A stretch of 64,000 nt of DNA from positions 5,775-69,774 of the forward strand of contig JAZNVL010000017.1 of the NCBI GenBank assembly GCA_045592785.1, in the 5' to 3' direction. The notes below the pieces were generated by a model, which did not search any database, had not been told where the DNA came from, and worked only from the letters and a program-made list of their open reading frames with translations. The position numbers and the translations under genes were made by a program. Each line of letters begins with the position of its first letter. Within the stretch, counting starts at the first letter, position 1. Of the stretch, positions 7,958 through 17,350 are shown piece by piece. The DNA comes from RGIG8244 sp045592785 (lineage in GTDB: Bacteria; Verrucomicrobiota; Lentisphaeria; Victivallales; UBA1829).

Positions 7958-9670
7958 TCAATTTTCGTTCTGCGGGTTCAGATCAATGACCCGGTCACAG
8001 TGTTCGATACTGGAAAGACGGTGTGCGATCATAATGATGGTGAGCCTGCCTTTGAGCATTTTCAGCGCATCGATCAACGCCTTTTCCGTTTCGTTATCCA
8101 ATGCGCTGGTGGCTTCATCCAGGATCAACAGTTCCGGATCATGATACAACGCACGGGCAATGGCAATACGCTGACGCTGTCCGCCGCTGAGCCGTACGCC
8201 GCCTTCCCCGATCATGGTATCGACACCCTGGGGGAGAGAAGGGAGGAAGTCCGTGATCTGCGCCATTTCCATAACTTTTTGCAACTGGACTTCATCCACC
8301 TGATCGGGCGCGATGCCGAAGGCGATATTCCCTTTCACGGTGTCATCAAACAGAACGATGTTCTGTGGCACATATCCGATGCGTTTCCGCCAGGAAGTGA
8401 GACCTTCCGTGATGGGCACGCCATCGACTTTGACACAACCCTTCTGCGGTTGATAGAATCCCATGATGATGTCCGCCAGGGTCGTCTTCCCGCAACCGGT
8501 CTTTCCCACGAATGCCACGGATTCCCGATGCCGGATCGTCATGGAGTAATCCCGGAAAAGGGGGTCCTGTCCGGGTGTATACGCGAAGTCGATATGATCC
8601 ACGGTGATGTTGTCGCGGAAGTCGATCTTCTGCTTTTCTTCCGGGAGAGTTTCCCCGGGAATATCGCACAAATCGGAATAAATGCGGTCGAAAAGGAACA
8701 GGTTACCCCGAATGATATAAAGATTGTACTGGATACGGGAGAAAGACGGGAGCAGGCGGAACATGGCGGCAATAAACAATGCGGCAAAGAAAAGGATCTT
8801 TTCAAAGGGTACATCGGTATAGAGAAGTGTGATAAGGATGCCCATGGCAAGAGCAATGCAGAATGCCTCCATAGTGAAACGGGGGATTTCGGAAAAATCC
8901 ATGATCTTTTTATTGGCAAAAAACTTATCCTTCTGTACTTTATTCAGCTGACGGACAAAAAACGGAGCCGTCCCGGTCAGCTTGACTTCCCGGATCGCAG
9001 CCAGCCCCTGCTGAAGAAACAGGACCGCTTTTGCACTTGCTTTGATATTGATCTCACCGTACCGTACCAGTTTTTTCCGCATGGGGATGTAAAACACGAT
9101 GAGCAGGATGGCAGCACAGACGACGGCACTCAATGCGATATATGGCGCGATCTTGAACAGAACAGAGCCTATGGCGATGATGACACAAACTTCCGTAGCG
9201 ATCAGCATACAGGGACGTAATAAGCTTACTGCAAAAATATTGCATTGGTGGATCCGGTCGATCAGGGTGGATGCCCCGATCTCACTGTGCCATTGACAGG
9301 GCGCTTTCAGATAGTTCCGATAGAGTCTTGTCGCGATCTCAACGGTCAATTTCGTGACATACAGACTTTGCAGGTACAGGATAAACCAGCCATAAGCGTT
9401 TTTAAGAATATACAGCAGGATCAATGCACCTGCAAGCAGTATGACAAATTTCCGTTCCGATCCCACATTGGTGAAATCATAGAACCGCTCCACCCATTCA
9501 TTGGAGTGAATAAAATCGGCAGAGGTAAAGGCGGAAACCAGGAGCATGATCAGCCCCAGAGATGCCAGTTCCAGCAGTGCTCCGGAAATCGTCAGACCGG
9601 ATAATGCCAGCAAACCCCACTTGTATGCGGGAGAAAGGATCTTGCGGAGTTTGCTGATCAAATTCCACAT
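7958..9670 (-). CDS. ABC transporter, fused permease and ATPase (PglK/MsbA-type lipid or glycolipid flippase)
   Basis: A 570-residue half-transporter. About 330 N-terminal residues hold six membrane helices. The ATPase domain has Walker A GKTGCGKTTLADI near residue 388, the Q-loop (VPQNIVLF), signature LSGGQRQRIAIARAL near 490, Walker B LLILDEATSALD and the IAHRLSSIEHCD H-loop. The N-terminus (KLRKILSPAYKWGLL, the GALLELASLGLIMLL helix) resembles PglK/WlaB, which flips polyprenyl-linked oligosaccharides; MsbA-like lipid A export is the alternative. It sits between metG (6 bp) and gmhB (15 bp) in one operon, pointing to envelope-glycan export. The substrate is unproven. Confidence 0.85.
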   Translation of the reverse strand: MWNLISKLRKILSPAYKWGLLALSGLTISGALLELASLGLIMLLVSAFTSADFIHSNEWVERFYDFTNVGSERKFVILLAGALILLYILKNAYGWFILYLQSLYVTKLTVEIATRLYRNYLKAPCQWHSEIGASTLIDRIHQCNIFAVSLLRPCMLIATEVCVIIAIGSVLFKIAPYIALSAVVCAAILLIVFYIPMRKKLVRYGEINIKASAKAVLFLQQGLAAIREVKLTGTAPFFVRQLNKVQKDKFFANKKIMDFSEIPRFTMEAFCIALAMGILITLLYTDVPFEKILFFAALFIAAMFRLLPSFSRIQYNLYIIRGNLFLFDRIYSDLCDIPGETLPEEKQKIDFRDNITVDHIDFAYTPGQDPLFRDYSMTIRHRESVAFVGKTGCGKTTLADIIMGFYQPQKGCVKVDGVPITEGLTSWRKRIGYVPQNIVLFDDTVKGNIAFGIAPDQVDEVQLQKVMEMAQITDFLPSLPQGVDTMIGEGGVRLSGGQRQRIAIARALYHDPELLILDEATSALDNETEKALIDALKMLKGRLTIIMIAHRLSSIEHCDRVIDLNPQNEN

Positions 9671-9676
9671 AAAACG

Positions 9677-11635
9677 TCACCCGATGGAAGAACCGGGTTC
9701 ACAATCACCGTCGACCGTCACCAACCGGAGCGTATCACCTGTCCGTGCGGCAAGGAGCATCCCCCGGGATTCATGTCCGCGGATGGAAACCGGCTGCAGG
9801 TTCGCGATCACCACAATGCTTTTCCCGATCAGATTTTCCGGTTCGTAGAAGAGTGCGATCCCTGCCACCAGGGGGCGTACATCGCCATTGCCGAGATCAA
9901 TGGTGAGAGCCAGGAGTTTATCTGCCTTCGGAATCCGTTCTGCGGTCAGGACTTTTGCCACTTTCAACTGCACTTTCTGGAAATCAACGATCGTACAAAT
10001 CCCTTCCGGAATCACAGGTTCTTCCTTCGGTGCCTTGACTTTCGGTTCGTTTTTCTTCTTCGCCGGTTTGGGTTCCGCAGGCTTTTCCTCCACCTGGATC
10101 CGGGGGAAGAGTCCGGCAATGTCATGCAGATCGGATTCCGGTTCCAATACACCCATGGAACGGATCTGTTCGAAGGAAACGGCATTCTGATCGGCTTCGG
10201 ACATGCCCAGCGTATAACGCAGTTCCTTCATCTTTTCCGGCATGACCGGATAAAGCAGACCGGAAACAATGCGCAACACTTCCGCGGCGGTATACAGGAC
10301 TGTGGCAAGACGGTCCCGTTTGCCTTCCTTTACCAATTCCCAGGGCTTGTTCAGCTCCATATAACGGTTGGCACTGCGGACCACGTTCATGACCGCATCC
10401 AGACCGGAATCCAGCTTCATATTTTCCACCGCATTGCGCAGGGCGTCCACCGCCTGCAACGCAATACTGCTCAATTCCGTATCGCAGGGCTCCATCAGAG
10501 AGCCGGGACGGGGCACTTTCCCGTCAAAGTTCCGGATGGAGAGTTTCACCACGCGGCTGACCAGGTTCCCCAGGTCATTGGCAAGATCGCTGTTGTAACG
10601 GCCGATAAATTCTTCTTCGGTGAACGAGGCATCATTGCCCAGTGTCATGCCCGCCATAAGGAAGTAACGGAACGCATCCACACCGTATTTATCCACCATA
10701 TCCATGGGGTTCACTACATTGCCCAGCGATTTACTCATCTTGACGGTTCCGGTAAGCCACCAGCCGTGTGCGAAAATACTCTTCGGCATTTCCACACCCA
10801 TGGCTTTCAGCATACAGGGCCAGTAAACGCTGTGGGTGGTGAGGATATCTTTCCCGATCAGGTGATGACTGTTTTCCCAATACTTGTTGAACCGGGCATC
10901 ATCCACTCCATATCCCATGGCGGAAATATAGTTGATCAGCGCATCGAACCAGACGTAGCAAACGAAATCACTGTCGAATGGCAGTTCGATCCCCCAGGAC
11001 ATCCGGGATTTTGCACGGGAAATACAAAGGTCGTTCAGCGGTTTCCGCAAGAATCCCAACGTTTCATTGGCGCGGAATGCAGGCTGAATGAAACCGGGAT
11101 GGGTCTGGATATAATCCACCAGCCATTCCTGATAACGGCTCATGCGGAAAAAGTAATTGGGCTCCTGAACGGTATCCACTTTCCGGTTGCAGTCCGGACA
11201 GCATCCGTCCACCAGATCTTTTTCCGTGAAATAACGTTCGCAGGGAACACAGTAGAAACCGGTATATGCACCTTTGTAAATGAGGTCCCGGTCATACAGA
11301 TCCTGCAGGATGGCGGAAACGATCTTTTTGTGCCGTTCTTCCGTGGTACGGATAAAATCATCGTTTGTGATGTTGAGTTTTTTCCAGAGTTCCTGAAAAC
11401 GGATCACGGTTTCGTTGCAGTGATCCAACGGAGCGATCCCACGGGCTTCCGCCGCTTTCTGAACCTTCTGACCGTGTTCATCCGTCCCGGTCAGGAAAAA
11501 GGTGTCATCGCCCTGTGCGCGGTGATACCGTGCCAATACATCGGCGAGAACAGTGGTATAAGCGTGTCCGATATGGGGAGAATCGTTGACGTAATAAATA
11601 GGAGTAGTGGTATAGAATGTCTTGTTTTTGCTCAT
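9677..11635 (-). CDS. metG: Methionyl-tRNA synthetase with C-terminal tRNA-binding domain
   Basis: Charges tRNA(Met). I place the start at 11635 (MSKNKTFYTTTPIYYVND): an AAAGGAG site sits just upstream, and the frame further upstream is unlike the family. That gives 652 residues. Visible: the class-I signature HIGH in SPHIGHAY, a zinc knuckle (CVPC...CCPDC), and KMSKSLGN near residue 298. After a Lys/Pro/Glu-rich linker comes the OB-fold tRNA-binding domain (VDFQKVQLKVAKV ... GHESRGMLLAA) found in dimeric MetRS. A small hairpin 44-68 bp upstream separates it from the preceding gene. Confidence 0.96.
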   Translation of the reverse strand: MSKNKTFYTTTPIYYVNDSPHIGHAYTTVLADVLARYHRAQGDDTFFLTGTDEHGQKVQKAAEARGIAPLDHCNETVIRFQELWKKLNITNDDFIRTTEERHKKIVSAILQDLYDRDLIYKGAYTGFYCVPCERYFTEKDLVDGCCPDCNRKVDTVQEPNYFFRMSRYQEWLVDYIQTHPGFIQPAFRANETLGFLRKPLNDLCISRAKSRMSWGIELPFDSDFVCYVWFDALINYISAMGYGVDDARFNKYWENSHHLIGKDILTTHSVYWPCMLKAMGVEMPKSIFAHGWWLTGTVKMSKSLGNVVNPMDMVDKYGVDAFRYFLMAGMTLGNDASFTEEEFIGRYNSDLANDLGNLVSRVVKLSIRNFDGKVPRPGSLMEPCDTELSSIALQAVDALRNAVENMKLDSGLDAVMNVVRSANRYMELNKPWELVKEGKRDRLATVLYTAAEVLRIVSGLLYPVMPEKMKELRYTLGMSEADQNAVSFEQIRSMGVLEPESDLHDIAGLFPRIQVEEKPAEPKPAKKKNEPKVKAPKEEPVIPEGICTIVDFQKVQLKVAKVLTAERIPKADKLLALTIDLGNGDVRPLVAGIALFYEPENLIGKSIVVIANLQPVSIRGHESRGMLLAARTGDTLRLVTVDGDCEPGSSIG

Positions 11636-11678
11636 GATGACGCTCCTTTGCAACAAGTGTGACGATATATAAAGAACA

Positions 11679-11703
11679 GCGGAACCCGAAACCCGGATTC
11701 CGC
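11679..11703 (-). terminator. Hairpin between the coiled-coil gene and metG
   Basis: A 10-bp stem (11679-11688 with 11694-11703) and 5-nt loop; one pair is a G-U when read on the minus strand. It starts 21 bp after the upstream stop and is followed by a loosely T-rich stretch, so it may be only a weak terminator or attenuator before metG. Confidence 0.45.
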
Positions 11704-11724
11704 GATTAAACATTGTGCCGGATC

Positions 11725-13563
11725 TTACTTGGCAGCCCCGTTTTCGGCGGCTTCTTTGGCTTTCTCTTCCTGCTTCCGTTTTTCTGCTTCCAAACGTTCC
11801 GGCATGTATCTCTTGAAGAAGATCACATTTTTGAATGTGGAGGATGCCGTGTCATAGTAGAAGCGCAGAACACCCCGGGAGAGACGTCCTTCCCAAACGA
11901 TCACATAGGGTTGTAATTCCGGGGTATCTTTGTTTTCCGTATTTTGCTGTTTCTGTTGCTGTTCTTTCTGTTCTTTCTGTTCTTTCTGCTGTTCTTTCTG
12001 TTCTTCATCCTTGTTTTCCTGTTTGATGACAACAGGGAGTTTATCCGGGGCGAGAGCGCCTTCCTGGATCTTCTGGAAAATATCTTCGTTGCCGTACAAC
12101 AGCTGCGTATCGGATTTACCGTAATTTCTGTTCAAAGAGTTTTTGTAAATATCGAATTCCCGGTGTGTCAAGTCACCCATGTGGACATCGACCTGATTGA
12201 GTTTACCGAAATAGAAGTGCATGAAGATGCGCGCGGGACGGGATCCCTTCGGATAGATAATGTCATACCGGTTGACCACATATTTGTTGAGGAACGCACT
12301 TTCTTTTTCTTTGGAGAGGGCGTAATAGACATCGGTTTCGGTGAAGCCCCAGAGTGCTTTCTTGAAACCCTGGTCCGCATCGATCCCGTAGTAGGTCGAG
12401 TTGATTTCTTTCAGTTTCGCTTCGACTTTTTCCATAAGTTCCTTGTATGTGACCTCATTGACTTTGATCCGGCTGACCGCAGCGGCAAGTTCCTGCTGAC
12501 TCATGGCAATGAAGTCTCCACCGGTATCTTCAGGCATGGCAGAGCTGTTGCCACCGAGAACGTCCACGACTTCGTTGCTTGTCTGACGATTGGGGTTGGC
12601 TTCGCCGTTTGCCATCATGGCTTCATCGCGCGTACTTTCCCGTGCTTCTTCCATCTGGCGTTCCATGCTGTTTTCTGCGAACATGTCAGAGACTTCACCT
12701 TCGGGCTGCTGATCTCTGGTATTCTTATTCTGTTCTGCCAGCTGTTGTTGAGCAACGGCTTCTTCTTCTGCCTTTTTGCGTGCGCGTTCTTCTTCCTTCT
12801 TACGTTTCAGCGCGAGCTTGCGTTCTTCTTCCTTCTTACGTTTTTTGTACTTGTTTGATTCGATTTCAAGAAGTTCGCGTGCAATTACATCTGCTGTTGT
12901 CCACTGTTTTTCTCTTTCCAGGAAGATGTAACCGTTTTTCTCATTTTCTTCGTTCTGTTTTTCGAGCAGACGGTCAAACACTCTCTGCTGATATTTGATC
13001 GTATCCGCTTTGTGTTTTGCCATTCCATCGGTGATGTGCTTTTCCCGGAGAGCTTTCTGTGCTTCCGCATCGAATTTTGCCCGGGTCGCCAGATCCATGT
13101 CAATAAACGGGATCGTCTTGTTGTCAACGAGAATACTGTTTGCTTCGATTTTGTAAAGAGTCCCCGTGACAACGATCATGGAGGAACCGCGTTTGTAACT
13201 GAGCGTGACTTTGTCTTTCAGTTGGAACATCTGATACATGCTTTCCGCTTCCTTGCGGAGTTTTGCTTCCAGTCTTTTCCCAATGCCGCCGTATTTCTTT
13301 TCCATGACACGGCGTGCGCGCTCATTGAGGACTTTCAAATTTGCTTTTTTCATGGGGGTGACAGGTTTCAGAGTTACTTTTGCCCCGATTTCATCCAGGA
13401 TAAGTTTCTGCACTTTTGCATCAGACATATCCTCTTTCATGTCGACATGCTTATTGATCGTGCTGTTAATGAATTCGATCCGTTCCGCAGAAATTTGATG
13501 TTCCGCACCAAACAGTGCAATGCCGAACAATCCGAGCAGTAAAGCAAACACGTTCTTTTTCAT
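11725..13563 (-). CDS. Secreted coiled-coil protein with Lys/Glu/Gln repeats, function unknown
   Basis: I do not recognise this 612-residue protein. A clear signal peptide (KKNVFALLLGLFGIALFGA) indicates export. Residues ~45-140 are Lys-rich and mixed; ~120-150 contain a small beta region (KVTLSYKRGSSMIVVTGTLYKIEANSI). Residues ~225-290 form a highly charged coiled coil (KKRKKEEERK and similar). A Ser/Asn/Glu linker follows, then a folded C-terminal half with KALWGFTETDVYYALSKEKES and VWEGRLSRGVLRFYYD. Within that half lies a KEQ/QQK low-complexity run encoded by 9-bp repeats. A strong promoter precedes it, overlapping the divergent rnhC promoter. An envelope-spanning or structural role is only a guess. 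Confidence 0.75.
   Translation of the reverse strand: MKKNVFALLLGLFGIALFGAEHQISAERIEFINSTINKHVDMKEDMSDAKVQKLILDEIGAKVTLKPVTPMKKANLKVLNERARRVMEKKYGGIGKRLEAKLRKEAESMYQMFQLKDKVTLSYKRGSSMIVVTGTLYKIEANSILVDNKTIPFIDMDLATRAKFDAEAQKALREKHITDGMAKHKADTIKYQQRVFDRLLEKQNEENEKNGYIFLEREKQWTTADVIARELLEIESNKYKKRKKEEERKLALKRKKEEERARKKAEEEAVAQQQLAEQNKNTRDQQPEGEVSDMFAENSMERQMEEARESTRDEAMMANGEANPNRQTSNEVVDVLGGNSSAMPEDTGGDFIAMSQQELAAAVSRIKVNEVTYKELMEKVEAKLKEINSTYYGIDADQGFKKALWGFTETDVYYALSKEKESAFLNKYVVNRYDIIYPKGSRPARIFMHFYFGKLNQVDVHMGDLTHREFDIYKNSLNRNYGKSDTQLLYGNEDIFQKIQEGALAPDKLPVVIKQENKDEEQKEQQKEQKEQKEQQQKQQNTENKDTPELQPYVIVWEGRLSRGVLRFYYDTASSTFKNVIFFKRYMPERLEAEKRKQEEKAKEAAENGAAK
11955..12006. repeat. 9-bp in-frame tandem repeat inside the coiled-coil gene
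   Basis: On the plus strand the unit is close to CTGTTCTTT, repeated about five times with one 3-bp insertion. It encodes the KEQ/QKEQ run on the minus strand. Because the unit is a multiple of three, copy-number change would alter length without a frameshift. Confidence 0.7.
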
Positions 13564-13617
13564 AGAAAAACATCCTCATAATAGATTATAAAAGCAATAA
13601 AAATTCTATATTATTTT

Positions 13618-13645
13618 ATTATACTGCAAAATTTCGATTTGTCAA
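13618..13645 (-). promoter_or_regulatory. Promoter of the secreted coiled-coil gene
   Basis: Minus strand: consensus TTGACA (13645-13640), 16-bp spacer, consensus TATAAT (13623-13618). This is the best consensus promoter seen in the window. Its -35 box overlaps that of the divergent rnhC promoter. Confidence 0.65.
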
Positions 13646-13667
13646 GTTGAAAAATGTGTGCTATCTT
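13639..13667 (+). promoter_or_regulatory. Promoter of rnhC
   Basis: TTGTCA (13639-13644), 17-bp spacer, TATCTT (13662-13667), 37 bp before the chosen ATG. The -35 box shares five bases with the opposing -35 box on the minus strand. Confidence 0.55.
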
Positions 13668-13704
13668 AAAAAAGACGAGATTTTTTTCAAGAAAGGTACT
13701 GATT

Positions 13705-14625
13705 ATGACAAAAAATACCGGTTGTGTCGAAACTTTGACTCCGGCACAGGCAGAAATTTTAAAGCAGATCGTGGAGTCCGGGAACTGGATCGTGACCCCC
13801 GCGGAATATTGTCTCTTCAAGGCAAAAAAGGAAAATGTTTCCATCGCCATGTATCAAAGCGGAAAATGCGTGATCCAGGGGAAGGGCACAGAAGAATTCC
13901 TGGAGTTCGTATTGGAACCCAGAGTGCTTCAACAGGTTCGCGAAAAAACGATTGCTGCCGATACTCCGTTTCACCCCCATGCCGGGATCGATGAAAGCGG
14001 AAAAGGCGATTTCTTCGGACCATTGTGCATTGCCTGTGTTTTCGTACCCGATGAATCCGCCGCAGAACAACTTGCCGCAATCGGCGTCAAAGACTCCAAA
14101 GCCATTAAAAATGACGACCTCATCTGCCGGATCGCAGATCAGATCCGGGGGATCGTGCAGGGAAAGATCGGACAGGTGGCATTGGGGCCGGAAGCCTACA
14201 ACCGGACGTACGCCAAAGTCCGGAATCTGAACCGCCTGCTTGCCTGGGGGCATGCCCGCGCCCTGGAAAACCTTCTGGAAAAAGTGCCGGAATGTACCGA
14301 TGTATTGGCGGATAAGTTCGGCAATGAAAGCCTGATCGAAAATGCCCTGATGACACGGGGACGTTCCGTCACACTCCGGCAGCAGACGAAAGCGGAACAG
14401 GATATTGCGGTCGCCGCGGCAAGTATCCTTGCCCGTGCCGACTTCGTCCGCCGGGTTCGGAAACTGGAAGAAACCTATCAGATCAAGCTGCCGAAAGGAG
14501 CTGGAACGGCGGTGGATGCCGCCGCGCGCAAACTTTTGCAACAGGATAAAGATCTGCTGCCGCAGGTGGCGAAACTGCACTTCCGTACCGCCGCAAAAGT
14601 GATGGAACAGGATTTGTTCGATTGA
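13705..14625 (+). CDS. rnhC: Ribonuclease HIII
   Basis: Degrades the RNA strand of RNA-DNA hybrids. I start it at the ATG at 13705, 9 bp after GAAAGG; an earlier in-frame start would lie within the promoter. That gives 306 residues. The N-terminal ~85 residues form the TBP-like substrate-binding domain specific to HIII (MYQSGKCVIQGKG). The catalytic domain shows GIDESGKGDFFGPL (Asp-Glu), VKDSKAI, and DKFGNES (Asp), then AAASILARADFV, typical of the RNase HII/HIII fold. The GKGDFFGP form distinguishes HIII from HII. Confidence 0.93.
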   Translation: MTKNTGCVETLTPAQAEILKQIVESGNWIVTPAEYCLFKAKKENVSIAMYQSGKCVIQGKGTEEFLEFVLEPRVLQQVREKTIAADTPFHPHAGIDESGKGDFFGPLCIACVFVPDESAAEQLAAIGVKDSKAIKNDDLICRIADQIRGIVQGKIGQVALGPEAYNRTYAKVRNLNRLLAWGHARALENLLEKVPECTDVLADKFGNESLIENALMTRGRSVTLRQQTKAEQDIAVAAASILARADFVRRVRKLEETYQIKLPKGAGTAVDAAARKLLQQDKDLLPQVAKLHFRTAAKVMEQDLFD

Positions 14626-14643
14626 CGAATTTACCGTTTCTAT

Positions 14644-14672
14644 TTGCAATCTTGCATTTCCTGTGATATATT
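14644..14672 (+). promoter_or_regulatory. Promoter of the aminotransferase-lysA pair
   Basis: TTGCAA (14644-14649), 17-bp spacer, TATATT (14667-14672), 47 bp before the ATG at 14720. Confidence 0.55.
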
Positions 14673-14719
14673 ACAGGATGTATTGATGTATCAACAATCT
14701 GAAAATAATGGAGTCTGTT

Positions 14720-15910
14720 ATGAATCCGCTTTCTGACGAAATCAAAAACATGTTGTCCAATTCTTCCTGGATCCGGAAGATGTTCGAACAGGGTATCGAA
14801 CTCAAGAAAAAGTACGGGGACAGCAACGTGTACGACTTTTCCCTGGGGAATCCCGACCTTCCGTCACCCGCCGCTGTGGGTGAAGCACTGAAACAGATGG
14901 CGGAAACCGCCGGCGATGCTTTCGCTTTCGGTTATATGCCCAATGCCGGATATCCGGAAGTCCGTGCCGCTCTCGCAAAAAAGATCACGCAGGAACAGGG
15001 CGTTTCCATCCCCGCTGACCGGGTGCTTGTCACTTGCGGCGCAGCCGGCGGGATCAACGTGCTTTTCCGTGCCGTCCTGAATCCCGGGGATGAAGTCATG
15101 TGCATCGCCCCGTACTTTGTGGAATACGGGTTCTACGCCGGAAATTACGGTGGAAAACTGGTCCCCGTCAAGAGCAGAGAAGACTTCTCTCCGGATGTAG
15201 CGGCAATGGAAGCCGCCATGACTCCTGCCACCCGCGCTGTGATCGTGAACTCCCCCAACAATCCCACCGGTGTGATTTATACCGGAGAAGATATTGCCGC
15301 CATCGCCGAACTCCTGAAACGGAAGTCTGCGGAATACGGCAGAAGTATTTATCTTGTCTCCGATGAACCCTACCGGTTCCTCAATTATGACGGTTTGGAG
15401 ATCCCTTCGGTCTTCGCATGTTACGATGCTTCCGTTGTGATCGGATCGTTCTCCAAGACTCTTTCCCTCGCCGGAGAACGTATCGGTTATGTGGCGGTTA
15501 ATCCGGCGCTGGAAGATGGCGCACAGCTGATGGCGGGCATGATCATGACCAATCGTATCCTCGGGTTCGTCAATGCGCCCGCCGTGGGACAGAAAATGTT
15601 GTTGTCCTGTCTGGACAGCCAGGCGGATCTCAACGTATACCGTCAACGCCGTGACATGATGGCGGAAGTTCTGGACCGTGCCGGACTGGAATATGTTCTT
15701 CCCCGCGGTGCCTTCTACTTCTTCCCGAAATCCCCGCTGGAAGATGATACCGCATTCGTCAATCTGCTGGTGAATGAACGGATCCTTGCGGTCCCCGGCA
15801 GAGGCTTCGGAATGCCCGGTTATTTCCGTCTCGCCTTCTGTGTCAACGGCAAGACCATCACGGATTCCGCGGAATCCTTCAAACGCGCCGTCGCTGCGGC
15901 AAAAGCATAA
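14720..15910 (+). CDS. Class I/II PLP-dependent aminotransferase
   Basis: A 396-residue fold-type I aminotransferase. Visible: FSLGNPDLPSP near the start, VNSPNNPTGVIYT near residue 175, DEPYRFL with the PLP-binding Asp and Tyr, and IGSFSKTLSLAGERIGY near 250 with the Schiff-base Lys. The start at 14720 is chosen because TGGAG lies 6 bp upstream; an in-frame ATG at 14708 would lack one. A LysA-like decarboxylase starts 24 bp later, so an amino-acid role is likely. The amino donor and acceptor cannot be read from sequence. A separate, clear DapL is encoded at 38476. Confidence 0.85.
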   Translation: MNPLSDEIKNMLSNSSWIRKMFEQGIELKKKYGDSNVYDFSLGNPDLPSPAAVGEALKQMAETAGDAFAFGYMPNAGYPEVRAALAKKITQEQGVSIPADRVLVTCGAAGGINVLFRAVLNPGDEVMCIAPYFVEYGFYAGNYGGKLVPVKSREDFSPDVAAMEAAMTPATRAVIVNSPNNPTGVIYTGEDIAAIAELLKRKSAEYGRSIYLVSDEPYRFLNYDGLEIPSVFACYDASVVIGSFSKTLSLAGERIGYVAVNPALEDGAQLMAGMIMTNRILGFVNAPAVGQKMLLSCLDSQADLNVYRQRRDMMAEVLDRAGLEYVLPRGAFYFFPKSPLEDDTAFVNLLVNERILAVPGRGFGMPGYFRLAFCVNGKTITDSAESFKRAVAAAKA

Positions 15911-15934
15911 CACCCAAACATTGGAGTATATAAA

Positions 15935-17203
15935 ATGAAAATCGAAAATGACATGATTTCCATCGGCGGGATCCCTGCCGCTGAACTGGCAAAACAGTTC
16001 GGTACCCCCGTTTACGTTTACAACGAAGCAAAGATCCGGGAAAATTACCGTCGGGTCTACCAGACCTTCACCAAGTATTATCCCGATTTCGAAATGTTCT
16101 ATGCGGTCAAATGCTGCAACAATCCTGCCATCGTCAATATCATGCGGCAGGAAGGCGCGGGCGCGGACTGCGCCAGTGTCAATGAGATCCTGCTGGCAAA
16201 AAGCGTGGGCCTCACCGGTGAAAAGGTCATGTTCAGCGGAAACTTCCTCTCCGATGACGATATCCGTCAGGGACTGGAAAGCGGCGTGATCTTCAATCTG
16301 GATGACATCAGCATCCTGCCCCGTCTGCTGAAATTCGGTACCCCGGAAATGATTTCTTTCCGCGTGAATCCCGGTTACGGCAAGAGCAACGTGGGCGAAT
16401 ACGTCACCAATGCCGGACCCAATGCAAAATTCGGACTCCATCCCTCCCAGGTGACCGAGGCATACCGTCTGGCTAAAGAAGCCGGGATCAAACGGTTCGG
16501 CGCACACATGATGACCGGTTCCTGCATCACCGATGCCGATTACTTCCCCTTCGTCACCGGATTGCTCATGGATATCATCGGCAAGACCGGCAAGGAACTG
16601 GGGATCGATTTTGAATTCATCGACCTGGGCGGCGGATTGGGTATCCCCTATCAGCCCGGCGAAGAAGGCCTTGATCTGGATCGTGCCGCCTCCAAAACCG
16701 CCGAAATGTTCCGCACAAAATCCGTTGAATACGGACTGAAACCGCCCCAACTCAAAATGGAACCCGCACGTTATTTCGTGGGCAATGCCGGTTACCTTAT
16801 CGGTACCGTTCACTCCATCAAGGAATCCTACAAAAAGATCATCGGTACCGATATCGGAATGAACGTACTGTGCCGTCCCGCCATGTACGGCTCCTATCAT
16901 CACATCTATGTGGACGGGAAAGAATCCCATGACCGCGCGGATCTGGGCCTCTGCGGACAGCTCTGCGAAAATACGGACTTCTGGGTGAAAGAACGTTCTC
17001 TGCCCGCCGACATTTGCGAAGGCGATCTGGTCGTCGTGGAAAATGCCGGGGCATACGGATTCGGGATGAGCTATCAGTATAACGGACGTCTCCGCGCCGC
17101 AGAAGTATTGGTGAACGACGGGAAAGCGGTGGAGATCCGCGCCCGTGAGACCTTTGAAGACATGGTCCGTCACACGAATGTACCGGAATATCTGAAAAAG
17201 TGA
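15935..17203 (+). CDS. lysA: Diaminopimelate decarboxylase family protein
   Basis: A 422-residue fold-type III PLP decarboxylase. Visible: GTPVYVYNEAKIREN at the N-terminus, MFYAVKCCNNPAIV near residue 55 with the PLP Lys, GGGLGIPY near 230, MEPARYF near 272 and ENAGAYGFGMSYQYNGRLR near 370. The last matches the LysA C-terminal active site. In LysA it makes lysine from meso-diaminopimelate. Two segments are off-consensus: the His-Gly-Ser loop reads HMMTGSC, and EPGR reads EPAR. A related substrate is therefore possible. It is paired with the preceding aminotransferase and ends in a strong terminator. Confidence 0.82.
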   Translation: MKIENDMISIGGIPAAELAKQFGTPVYVYNEAKIRENYRRVYQTFTKYYPDFEMFYAVKCCNNPAIVNIMRQEGAGADCASVNEILLAKSVGLTGEKVMFSGNFLSDDDIRQGLESGVIFNLDDISILPRLLKFGTPEMISFRVNPGYGKSNVGEYVTNAGPNAKFGLHPSQVTEAYRLAKEAGIKRFGAHMMTGSCITDADYFPFVTGLLMDIIGKTGKELGIDFEFIDLGGGLGIPYQPGEEGLDLDRAASKTAEMFRTKSVEYGLKPPQLKMEPARYFVGNAGYLIGTVHSIKESYKKIIGTDIGMNVLCRPAMYGSYHHIYVDGKESHDRADLGLCGQLCENTDFWVKERSLPADICEGDLVVVENAGAYGFGMSYQYNGRLRAAEVLVNDGKAVEIRARETFEDMVRHTNVPEYLKK

Positions 17204-17213
17204 TCCGATTGAC

Positions 17214-17255
17214 ACGTATTTTGCATGAAAACACATGCAAAATACGTTTTTTTTT
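17214..17255 (+). terminator. Rho-independent terminator after lysA
   Basis: A perfect 14-bp stem (17214-17227 with 17234-17247), 6-nt loop and a run of nine T (17247-17255), 10 bp after the lysA stop. Confidence 0.92.
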
Positions 17256-17350
17256 GAAAAAAAGTGACTTTTTTACTTTAAAACAGAAAAAAGCGTATTA
17301 CATTACTACGGTAACATAATAAACGGATAAAATCTCTGGAGAAAAAAACG

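Noticed and set aside
9773..11662. 629-codon open frame on the plus strand
   Set aside because: Antisense to metG; no recognisable domain. Long antisense frames are frequent in this genome's GC-rich third positions.
14864..17236. 790-codon open frame on the minus strand
   Set aside because: Antisense to the aminotransferase and lysA genes, both with clear active-site motifs. It also runs through the terminator stem.
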